From: JBCCJA01 sp039045975
Lineage (GTDB): Bacteria > Planctomycetota > Planctomycetia > Planctomycetales > Planctomycetaceae
DNA length: 64,000 bases
Assembly (NCBI GenBank): GCA_039045975.1
Contig: JBCCJA010000003.1
Span: 62,001 to 126,000, forward strand
Direction of reading: 5' to 3'
Below the pieces are notes generated by a model, which worked only from the letters and a program-made list of their open reading frames with translations, was not told the origin of the DNA and searched no databases. Shown piece by piece: positions 55,599-63,068 of this stretch. The position numbers and the translations under genes were made by a program. Numbering within the stretch: position 1 is the stretch's first letter; every line of letters starts with the position of its first letter.

Positions 55599-55895
55599 AT
55601 GACAATTGACCATTTACTGTCTGATGTTTCCCTCCGGCCAGTTGTATATTTGGGAAGGCCTTCGGCAACCCGTCTGCATTGCTTTATTAATGGCTGGCTT
55701 TTTGCGGAAGCCAACACACAAGAACGCGAGCGCATAGCTGGTTTCCATGACGTCATCGCAAAAAAATACAAGATCACGTCTTCACACTCATGGGCAGACA
55801 TAATTGAGTTTTTCTCTTCAAGCGATACTGAATCATTCGAAACAGCGGTTCGCCTTCTTCAGGACCACCTTCACGACAAAGGTCACACCTCGTAA
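55599..55895 (+). CDS. Putative immunity protein for the papain-fold toxin
   Basis: The 98-residue protein starts three bases after the toxin stop. It contains RPVVYLGRPSATRLHCFING, ADIIEF and SHSW, in the helix-rich layout of small immunity proteins found next to Tox-PL-2-type toxins. Base composition is far more AT-rich than the window average and equals that of the toxin tip, so tip and immunity gene were probably acquired together. It lacks a signal or membrane segment and should act in the cytosol by binding the toxin. Confidence 0.8.
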   Translation: MTIDHLLSDVSLRPVVYLGRPSATRLHCFINGWLFAEANTQERERIAGFHDVIAKKYKITSSHSWADIIEFFSSSDTESFETAVRLLQDHLHDKGHTS

Positions 55896-56072
55896 ACTGA
55901 ACCTCGGGTGCCCCAGAGGACTTCCTTCCTCGGGTGGTCCGCCGGGTGCCACTCAACGCCGTTAACCAAGGCGTGCAATCGGAGAGAAGTCTCGATGTGG
56001 CAACGGGTTCGGGCGTAGCTTTCCGTCGCCAAACCGAAAGCCGTTCCGCACCACCCCGAAAGGATTCGGGCG

Positions 56073-56518
56073 ATGCCACATCGAGACCTCGCGTGTCCTA
56101 ACCCGCACGACACGGCCGCTCAAGACCTCGTCGGCCTGATCCGTCGCGCCGTCGGCCCGGTCGACTTCGCCGGATGCCGGTTCGGACCGCTCAACGCGTT
56201 CACGCCCTTCGGCCTGACGGCCGCCGCCCTGCTGTGGGCGTGGTCCGACCGGCCGGGACTGCTCGCCCGCTGCGATGACGCCGTCGCCCTCGCCACGCGG
56301 CTGTTCCCCGGAGCCGCCGGCCGCGTCTCGTATCAGGCCTTCATGAAGCAGCTCGTGCGGCACACCGACCGGCTCGTCGGGCCTTTATCGGTCGCATTAA
56401 GAACACGCATGCGGGACGAACTTCCGGGCCGCTTCCGCGTCGGAAAGTTCGCCCTCTTCGGCGTCGACGGGACGAAGCTCGACCTGCCCCGGACCCGCTC
56501 GCACGAACGCCCCGGGTG
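56073..56518 (+). pseudogene. Truncated DDE transposase (IS4-like) fragment
   Basis: Codons from ATG 56073 encode an N-terminal transposase segment with FGPLNAFTPFGLTAAALLWA, LFPGAAGRVSYQAFMKQLV, and the first catalytic Asp region KFALFGVDGTKLDLPRTRSHE. After about 148 residues the homology stops at the hairpin at 56520; the remaining codons to 56633 are unrelated. The other two catalytic acidic residues are missing, so it is dead. It is about 180 bases downstream of the immunity gene. Confidence 0.7.
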
Positions 56519-56519
56519 G

Positions 56520-56538
56520 CACTGGCCTTCAGCCAGTG
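56520..56538. repeat. REP-like hairpin cactggc-cttca-gccagtg
   Basis: A perfect seven-base stem with a five-base loop, flanked by gggtgg and ctc, lies exactly where the transposase fragment loses its homology. Hairpins of this shape (cactggc...gccagtg) are frequent interspersed elements in planctomycete genomes as I recall them. It may mark the deletion or insertion point. Confidence 0.6.
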
Positions 56539-56645
56539 CTCGATTGACGGCCCCGAGATGCGCCGGGCGCCCCGGTCAAGTGGCTTTGTGTCGAGTCTCG
56601 GGTAGCGTATCGGGGCATCACACGACTCGGTGACGGCACGCCGGC

Positions 56646-58211
56646 ATGACGACCTCCTACGACGCGATCCCCTACCGCAGTTACCCGTTCCCGCAGTCGT
56701 CGGTCGAGCGGTTGGCGGTGACGCGGCGGTTGTTCGCCGCGGCCCCGGGGGAGGTCGATCTGGGGCGTTGCCGGGTCTTGGAGATCGGCTGTGCCGGGGG
56801 CGGGAACCTGCTGCCGATCGCCGACCGTTACCCCGGCGCGACGCTGTGCGGCGTCGACCTGTCGACGGTGCACATCGACACGGCCGAGGCGACGCGGGAC
56901 GCGCTCGGGCTCGGTGACGTGGAACTGGTCGCGGCCGACGTCGCGGCGTGGGAGCCGGGCGGCACGTTCGACTTTATCGTCTGCCACGGCGTGTTCTCGT
57001 GGGTCCCGCCGGAGGTGCAGGACGCGATCTTAAAGCGGGTCAAGGACTCGCTCGCGCCGGAGGGGGTCGCCTATATCAGCTACAACACGTACCCGGGCTG
57101 GCACACGCGGGAGATCTTGCGGGACATCATGAACTATCGCGCCCGCGGGCTCGACGACCCGGAAGAGCAGCTGGAGAAGGCGCGGCGGACGGTCTCTTTC
57201 CTCGTCAACGCGATGGGCCCCGATGAGAATCCTTACGCCGCTCTCTTAAGGCGCGAGTTCGAACACATCGACCGGGCCGAGAGTTATTATCTGATCCACG
57301 AGCACCTCGAAGAGTACAACCGGCCCTGTTACTTCTCCGACTTCGTGTCGCGGGCGGAGGGCCACGGGCTGAGTTACCTGGCCGAGGCCGCGTTCGGGTC
57401 GTCTTCTCTGGCGGAGGTCCCGCCGCCGGTGCGGGACACGCTGCTGGCGGTCGCGAAGGACCGGGTCGAGGTCGAGCAGTACCTCGACTTCATCCGGAAC
57501 CGCGGGTTCCGGCAGACGCTGCTGGTGCATGCCGACTCCGGCGTCCGCGAGGAGCCGGGGCTGGCGTCGCTGACGCGGCTGCATCTGGCGAGTTCGGCCG
57601 TCGTCGACGGCGAGGCGGAGACGGGTGAAGGCGAGACGCTGTTCCGCCGCGGCGGGTCGACGCTGCGGACGCGCGACCCGGTGATCCGGCACGCGTTCCG
57701 GTTGTTGCGGGAGGCTTGGCCGCGGCGGGTCCCGTTCACGGAGCTCTATTCGGCGTCGGTGGCGACGGTCCGCGGGCGGCCGGTGGCGGTCAGCGTCGAC
57801 GGGATGAACCCGGACGTCGAGCGGTTCTGCCGCCCGCTGTTGCGGTGTTTCGAGACCGGCATGGTCGACCTGCACGTCGGCCCGGCGCCGTTCGCGACGG
57901 AACTCTCGGAACGGCCGCGGGTGTCGCGGCTGGCCCGGCTGCAGAGCCTGGAAGGGGCGACGGTGACCTCCGGGCATCACGCGAACGCCACGCTCGACGA
58001 TATCGAGAGGCGGGTGTTGCAGATGTGCGACGGGGAGACGCCCGCCGCCGACTTCGCGGGCCGACTGGCCGGCGATGTGGCTGCGGGGTCGTTAGTCATG
58101 TTCGGGGCGGACGGCCGTCGGTTGTCCGACGCAGTCGAAATCGACAAGGCACTCCAGCCGCTCGTGCCGAAGGCGATCCGCAAGCTGCTCGAACTCGGGC
58201 TGTTTCGCTGA
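56646..58211 (+). CDS. SAM-dependent methyltransferase with regulatory domain
   Basis: The 521-residue protein has a class I methyltransferase core: motif I VLEIGCAGGGNLLPIADRYP near residues 44-63, the acidic motif II VDLS, and motif IV region FDFIVCHGVFSWVPP. A methyltransferase regulatory domain follows (from about 215, SYYLIHEHLEEYNRPCYFSD). The C-terminal 200 residues (RFCRPLLRCFETGMVDLHVG; LDDIERRVLQMCDG) match the winged-helix region of protein-lysine-methyltransferase-like enzymes. Its substrate is not known from sequence. It is intact amid debris and starts 13 bases after the transposase remnant frame. Confidence 0.88.
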   Translation: MTTSYDAIPYRSYPFPQSSVERLAVTRRLFAAAPGEVDLGRCRVLEIGCAGGGNLLPIADRYPGATLCGVDLSTVHIDTAEATRDALGLGDVELVAADVAAWEPGGTFDFIVCHGVFSWVPPEVQDAILKRVKDSLAPEGVAYISYNTYPGWHTREILRDIMNYRARGLDDPEEQLEKARRTVSFLVNAMGPDENPYAALLRREFEHIDRAESYYLIHEHLEEYNRPCYFSDFVSRAEGHGLSYLAEAAFGSSSLAEVPPPVRDTLLAVAKDRVEVEQYLDFIRNRGFRQTLLVHADSGVREEPGLASLTRLHLASSAVVDGEAETGEGETLFRRGGSTLRTRDPVIRHAFRLLREAWPRRVPFTELYSASVATVRGRPVAVSVDGMNPDVERFCRPLLRCFETGMVDLHVGPAPFATELSERPRVSRLARLQSLEGATVTSGHHANATLDDIERRVLQMCDGETPAADFAGRLAGDVAAGSLVMFGADGRRLSDAVEIDKALQPLVPKAIRKLLELGLFR

Positions 58212-59044
58212 CGACGTGCAGGATCCGAGTTGGTCCGGTAAGGTCACGATATCTTCAGATGGCTTAAATGAACTAGAATGAGCGGTCTCGTGGGAGCTAC
58301 CAGCGGGTAAGCGTTCCCTCTCTCTATACATGCTCCAGCTAGAGCGACATCGAGATAACCGTAGCGTGTCTCGGCGGCGGAACGGCAGAAGACATTAAAT
58401 GGACCGAAGGCGTCCATACGCCGCGACACATAGAGCGTGATCGCTTTAGCGATCTGCTCCGGCTAGCGGCTTCGGCCCCTGCATATTGGGGTTCGGTCTG
58501 GCTGGCGGTGGTCTGCCGAGCTTCGGTATGGGCGGTCTGGGCCTCGGCACGGGCAGCACGCTGCTGCCGCGGAACGCCGTCGTCGTCGACTCCGAAGGCA
58601 AAAAACTCCACGGCATCGACGCCCTGCCGCGGACACAGGCCGAGAAGGAACAACCTCCATGACGCCTACAAGCAGGCGTTCCCCGACGCGGCCGACGCCG
58701 AAGCCTTCGCCGCCATCGGCCTGGACGTGATCGTCTTCGCCGCCGGGGAGTTCGCCCTGATCAGCAACGGCTTGAATTTCGAGGGCGAGATCGAGGGCGT
58801 GCCTGCCGAGGCGGTTCCTTAGCCGCAGGTTCCGCCTGCTGTCGAAGGCACCGTAACTACTGTGAGCTCGCTAGTAGCGCCACCCGTCGAGTCCCACATC
58901 CGGTAGCGGTCGCGGTCGGGCTGGTATGAAAGCCCCCTCGGGAGATCGGCCCCTTTAACGTCCAACCCGTCCCGCCTGAACTTGGTCCCTGGGACCAGAT
59001 AGCGAGTTTTTATGGTCAAGCATAACCTGAGACCAGGAAAACAC
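58212..59044. other. Gene-poor stretch with remnants
   Basis: No intact gene is supported here. It contains a frameshifted remnant (58486-58822). A minus-strand frame of 66 codons also exists (58819-59019, beginning TTG, MTIKTRYLVPGTKFRRDGLD) and could be a small gene or a fragment; I cannot decide. Composition is mixed, with AT-rich patches, as expected for decayed mobile DNA between the methyltransferase gene and the tRNA fragment. Confidence 0.45.
58486..58822 (+). pseudogene. Frameshifted remnant of a small gene
   Basis: One frame (to a TGA at 58660-58662) reads FGLAGGGLPSFGMGGLGLGT, then LPRNAVVVDSEGKKLHGIDA. A second frame continues over the next 160 bases with AYKQAFPDAADAEAFAAIGL and EFALISNGLNFEGEIEGV. 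Together they look like one protein of about 110 residues broken near 58650. The parent family is not recognised. Confidence 0.4.
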
Positions 59045-59092
59045 TAGGGCCCCCGGGACTCGAACCCGGAACCAACGGATTATGAGTCCGCG
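59045..59092 (-). pseudogene. tRNA 3'-half fragment (CAT anticodon), probable att site
   Basis: On the minus strand the segment reads cggactcataatccg (anticodon loop ctcataa, CAT), a variable loop, the T arm ccggg-ttcgagt-cccgg and the acceptor 3' strand gggccct plus A. The matching 5' half is absent. The run before the anticodon is an unrelated A/T-rich sequence. A tRNA 3' end next to a tyrosine recombinase gene is the usual form of a phage or island attachment site. Confidence 0.75.
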
Positions 59093-59294
59093 GTGTTTTT
59101 TGTGCTAACGGGTCGTGTTTTCGCATTGTTTTCAATGGAAAGAAGGGTTGTTGTTGTGCCCTGTGTTCTGCCTTCTAACTCAATGAATGGCGTTCTCTAA
59201 CTGTGGTTGTTCGTCGACATCTGCCGTAGCCAGTTTCGCAAACGTTTCTTCAGACGTCCGTGCTGTGGTGGGCTCCTCGGTCATGCTCTAGGGC

Positions 59295-59603
59295 ATGCCA
59301 CGTATCACCGAACTCGTCTTTTCCGTCAGGCTGCCGGGGCGTCACGAGATCGTCGTGCCGCGTGAGCCGGGCGAGCACTTCCCCTACGTCTCCGAGCACA
59401 ACGGTCGATCCCTGTTCGAGGTCGAGGCCGGCGAGCGGATCATCCATGTCGAGTCGGGCACGTACGTCACCGTCCGCAAGGTCGAAGTCCACGCCGCCAA
59501 AGGCGAGGGGTTCGGCCGACGCCGCGAGATTCGGTCCGGCGCTGCGGCCGTGCGGGGCGAACCGGACCCGGTGAGGCAGACCTACGGCAGCTGGCGACCG
59601 TAG
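59295..59603 (+). CDS. Hypothetical protein next to the recombinase
   Basis: The 102-residue protein begins MPRITELVFSVRLPGRHEIV and continues FPYVSEHNGRSLFEVEAGER IIHVESG. The alternation of hydrophobic and charged residues suggests a small beta domain. No family was recognised. It lies between the tRNA fragment and the integrase, convergent with the latter with a three-base gap between stop codons, and probably belongs to the inserted element. Confidence 0.55.
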   Translation: MPRITELVFSVRLPGRHEIVVPREPGEHFPYVSEHNGRSLFEVEAGERIIHVESGTYVTVRKVEVHAAKGEGFGRRREIRSGAAAVRGEPDPVRQTYGSWRP

Positions 59604-59606
59604 GCC

Positions 59607-60488
59607 TCACGCCGCCTTGAATCCGACGGCCGCCATGGCGGCCGCTTTCGCGGCCTCTTCGTCGCCGAGGTGCGCGTAGCCCTGCGTCGTCTTCATGTCT
59701 TCGTGCCCGGCCATCTGGGCCACGAACGCGATGGGGACGCCGGCCTTTAAGGCGCGGGTCACCGCCCCGTGACGGGTCGTGTAGAGCACGAGACGCGGAT
59801 CGAGCCCGGCCTGGCTGCGGGCCGCCCGCCACACCGAAGACAGGTTCGACGGGGTCCACGGCTCACATCTCTTCGTACGGAAGATCGGGCCTTCGCGTCG
59901 CCCCCCGATCGCCCGTTCGACGACCTCCGAAGCCTCCCCGTTCAGTGTGATCCGCCGCGGCTTCCCGGTCTTCTTTGCGGTCTTGTGCTCCTCCAGCACG
60001 ACGACGCGCAGGCCCACACGCTCTTCGATGTCCTCGATCCGGGCGTTGCAGGCCTCCCCGGGACGGGCGGCCGTTAGCATCAGAAACTCGCAGATCGGCA
60101 GGGCGTCGCGACGGAGGTGCTTCGCGAGCGTCCGGAAGTCGTCCCAGTCGACGAACACTTCGCGGCGGTCGGTCTTCTGATTTTTAAGGTCATGCTTCTT
60201 AAGAACCTCCTCTCCGGCCTCGAGTTCGTCGACCACGTAGTTCTGCAACATCTTAAACGCACCGCGATTGCGGTTCTTCGTCGCCGCTTTGAGTTCCTGC
60301 CCGTGGTGCCCAAGGAACGATTCCTGCAGCGCGTCTTTCACATCGGCGCGGACGAGGTCCTCCCAGGCGACGTCCTCGAACGACGCCAGCAGCCAGAACA
60401 GCCCGCGCCGGTAACCGGTCAACGTGCCGGGCGTCACCGTCGCCGCTTTGTGGGCGAGGAACCGGTGGACGATTTCGGAAACGGTCAT
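59607..60488 (-). CDS. Tyrosine recombinase (phage-type integrase)
   Basis: The 293-residue protein has a SAM-like N-terminal arm/core-binding part (to about 100) and a catalytic domain. Arg142 lies in TAARPGEA, Lys169 in EEHKTAKKTGKP, Arg239 in YTTRHGAVTRAL, His262 in GHEDMKTTQGY, and the nucleophile is Tyr271. The usual His of the HxxR motif is Tyr236. Its start overlaps the preceding gene by four bases, so it is the last gene of the phage-like operon rather than a separate unit. It lies about 0.5 kb from the tRNA fragment. Confidence 0.92.
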   Translation of the reverse strand: MTVSEIVHRFLAHKAATVTPGTLTGYRRGLFWLLASFEDVAWEDLVRADVKDALQESFLGHHGQELKAATKNRNRGAFKMLQNYVVDELEAGEEVLKKHDLKNQKTDRREVFVDWDDFRTLAKHLRRDALPICEFLMLTAARPGEACNARIEDIEERVGLRVVVLEEHKTAKKTGKPRRITLNGEASEVVERAIGGRREGPIFRTKRCEPWTPSNLSSVWRAARSQAGLDPRLVLYTTRHGAVTRALKAGVPIAFVAQMAGHEDMKTTQGYAHLGDEEAAKAAAMAAVGFKAA

Positions 60489-61705
60489 ACGGCGTCCCCG
60501 ATAATTTCCACCGACGGCGTGAGCCGCCGGACTCCCCGCGCGAGCAAGCCGCGGGGCGCGCTCGACGCGATCGAAGTCGCCCTCACGATCGTCTCGCCGG
60601 TCCAGCCGCCGGCGTCTAAGTTTCCGCCGAAGGTGCCTGAAGCCGTCCCTTCATAGACGTAGGGGAACCAAGGCGTCCACGCGGCCGCTTCCGGCGTCCC
60701 GAGTGTGACCGACGACGGCTCATTCGCCCTGACGACAAACACCGCAACTCGCGGATCTATGAACAGTGGGATGACCGACAAAATGTTGTGGCCGGTATTA
60801 CGGCAGATCGAGAGAATCTCGTCCGCCATATCGAACAACTCGTCCCGGACCTCCGGGAAGCGTCCGAGTTTGCCGGCCGGCACCACGAACGGGCCGACCT
60901 CGCCGAGCTTGGTGAATTCGCCGCTGTTTCGGTTCGCACCATATATCGATGAGTGGCCGTCAGTGAAATCGGGTCGTATGGGTTGGCTGCGTCTGTAATC
61001 CAAGATCTGCCCCGGCGTCTCGCCGATGAGCGGGACGTGGATCGCGAACTGGCCTTGTTGCGTGAATCTCGTGAACTCCGTCCTGTGACACCGCGGCCGG
61101 TCGGCCGACATCGGGTGGCCGTAAAACGGCGTCTCGGTGGAGAACGAGTCGCCGACCTGCTCGACGGCGAACGGCGGCACGTCGGGAAAGTTCGGGGCAA
61201 GCTCGACATCGACTGCCACGCCAGAGCGGATCGCTTCTACGAGCAAACGCCCACGCCCCGAAATGCCGAGGTTTGCCAGCAGGTCGACGTCGACCGTCAC
61301 GCCCGGGGTCGTCCGGTAGGTGATGACCCGTCCGTACTGCTTGCCGAACGTGGGAACGCCGTTATCGACAAAACCCGTACTAAAAACCTCGGTCTCGAAG
61401 GCCGAGTCTTCGTCACGATATTCACCCGTGAACCGGCACTGACCGCCGCTGGGCCGCTGGCCGACCGCCGTGTTTAGGAACGGCTGTCCGGAGACGTCGT
61501 AGATCCCCGTCGAAGGGTCTTCAGCCGTCGTGCTGAAGGCAAAGCTGTTGCCCAAGTCACGCGGCGTGATGGTCTGGCGGTAGATCCATAGAGAGACCGA
61601 CGCGTCGAGCGTTTGCGCCGGCGTGTCGCGTCCGAGACAAAGGCGGCACGCCCCGATCTTGTCGGCGAAAGGGTGGACCCGCGGGTCGGGCGGCTGGGGG
61701 ATCAT
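60485..61705 (-). CDS. Phage-like operon protein of unknown function
   Basis: The 406-residue protein contains a Cys-rich patch near the start (GACRLCLG), many beta-type segments (RVITYRTTPGVTVDVDLLAN) and no known domain. Its ATG overlaps the upstream stop in a TGATG arrangement and its end overlaps the integrase start, so it is tightly coupled to both. The size and Gly/Thr-rich beta character would fit a structural or tail-associated virion protein, but this is inference from context only. Confidence 0.6.
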   Translation of the reverse strand: MIPQPPDPRVHPFADKIGACRLCLGRDTPAQTLDASVSLWIYRQTITPRDLGNSFAFSTTAEDPSTGIYDVSGQPFLNTAVGQRPSGGQCRFTGEYRDEDSAFETEVFSTGFVDNGVPTFGKQYGRVITYRTTPGVTVDVDLLANLGISGRGRLLVEAIRSGVAVDVELAPNFPDVPPFAVEQVGDSFSTETPFYGHPMSADRPRCHRTEFTRFTQQGQFAIHVPLIGETPGQILDYRRSQPIRPDFTDGHSSIYGANRNSGEFTKLGEVGPFVVPAGKLGRFPEVRDELFDMADEILSICRNTGHNILSVIPLFIDPRVAVFVVRANEPSSVTLGTPEAAAWTPWFPYVYEGTASGTFGGNLDAGGWTGETIVRATSIASSAPRGLLARGVRRLTPSVEIIGDAV

Positions 61706-62205
61706 CAGGACGCCTCTTCGCCGGGCGAGGCGAGCCCGCTGCCGACGGTCAGTTGGACCTCCGCCGGCCCCGGAAAAAATGTGTTGCCGTCGTCGACCCG
61801 ATCGAGACGCAGCCCGACCGGCTTGGTCGATTCGATCACCAACGCCCCGGACGACAACGGCCCCGAGGACGCCTTGAGTGACGCCACGATTCCGGCGCGA
61901 GACAGTAAGAGATTGATCGTGTTGCGGACGGAAGACGCGGGCGTGTTGAGCCTGAAGTCGAACGATTCATCTTCGGGTTCGGAGTCGGCGTCTTTCCGCA
62001 CGGTCAGCGTTACCGTTTCAAAACCCGACTCGGCATACCCGACCAGCTCGAACGAATGGAACGTCGCGAACACGACGTCCCCGCCGCCTCCGGTAGAGAT
62101 CGTCGGCCGATGCTCTTCCGGGAGACTGCCAACACCGCGATCGTTGCGGACGACCGTCCGCAGATCGCGTACGCCGGCGGCGTTAAGCCCGAAAACTCGT
62201 GCCAT
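61705..62205 (-). CDS. Phage-like operon protein of unknown function
   Basis: The 166-residue protein is mainly beta-stranded, with FELVGYAESGFETVTLTVRK and PVGLRLDRVDDGNTFFPGP. It overlaps the neighbouring genes on both sides by one base (TGATG at each end). No domain was recognised. It may be a small virion or tail component. Confidence 0.6.
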   Translation of the reverse strand: MARVFGLNAAGVRDLRTVVRNDRGVGSLPEEHRPTISTGGGGDVVFATFHSFELVGYAESGFETVTLTVRKDADSEPEDESFDFRLNTPASSVRNTINLLLSRAGIVASLKASSGPLSSGALVIESTKPVGLRLDRVDDGNTFFPGPAEVQLTVGSGLASPGEEAS

Positions 62206-63068
62206 CAGACCCTCAATCCGAAATCATTAAAGTCGGCCCTTTCGACCAACTCGACTTTGGTCGTCGCCCCGCCGTCGGGCAGCTGGTCGACAGGCACGGC
62301 TTTGCCGTTCGCGTCGAGAGGGACCGGGGCGTTGATCGGTTTCCCTTGGCCGTCGAGGATCGCGACGCGGTTCCCGTCGTCGCCCAATTCGTAGATATCC
62401 TGTTCGACCAACTCGGGGTCGTGGCCGAGAACCAAGAACGCGAAGACGTACGTCGTCGGCCAGAACCGAAAGTCGTTCCGCCGCTGCCGATTCCCCGAGA
62501 CCTCGCGGCACAGCACGGTCCCGGGCGGGCCGCCGAGAAACGTCGTGCTATTAAGACGATGCGTGTAGGCGGTGGACCTGGCGTTGCGGTCGGTCGCTTC
62601 GTTCCGGATGACCGTCAGCACTTTGATCGGGAGTTCGATCGCTGGCAACGACGTATAAGGTAGGCCGACCTTATTGAGGACCGCATTGCCGAAGCGGTCG
62701 ACCCGCCGAACGACCGCGACCGACTCGTCGCTCCACCGCGGGTCGAGTTCGTCATTGAGGGGGTTGTCGTCTTTAATTTCGGGCGGGTCGGAGGTGTAGG
62801 AGATCTGGGCGCGGAATTTCTTTTGGTCGCCGCGGCCCTCTTGGTCGATCTGGATGCCGTTGATGACCATTCCCGGCAGCCGATAGCCCGGAGCGCCGAC
62901 CCCGCCCGAATAGAACCCACGGCGACGCAAGAACCGGCTCGCGGTCGCGTCGGTGTCACCGTTCTGGCACCGGTCGATTTCAAGCAGCACCTGCCGCGTC
63001 GTGACGATTTGGCCGTCGGAACCGAGCGACTCGCGACGGCCGAAGGTGCGGGCCCCGTTGATCCTCAT
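62205..63068 (-). CDS. Phage-like operon protein of unknown function
   Basis: The 287-residue protein has a charged N-terminus (MRINGARTFGRRESLG), a central beta region (GMVINGIQIDQEGRGDQKKF; VVRRVDRFGNAVLNKVGLPY) and a charged C-terminus. ATGA and TGATG overlaps tie it to its neighbours. No catalytic motif or family was recognised. Position beside a probable tape-measure gene suggests a tail or baseplate part, not demonstrated. Confidence 0.6.
   Translation of the reverse strand: MRINGARTFGRRESLGSDGQIVTTRQVLLEIDRCQNGDTDATASRFLRRRGFYSGGVGAPGYRLPGMVINGIQIDQEGRGDQKKFRAQISYTSDPPEIKDDNPLNDELDPRWSDESVAVVRRVDRFGNAVLNKVGLPYTSLPAIELPIKVLTVIRNEATDRNARSTAYTHRLNSTTFLGGPPGTVLCREVSGNRQRRNDFRFWPTTYVFAFLVLGHDPELVEQDIYELGDDGNRVAILDGQGKPINAPVPLDANGKAVPVDQLPDGGATTKVELVERADFNDFGLRV

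Noticed and set aside
58819..59019. Minus-strand 66-codon frame as a firm gene
   Set aside because: It starts with TTG, has no visible ribosome site and lies in a decayed stretch. It is mentioned only as a possibility.
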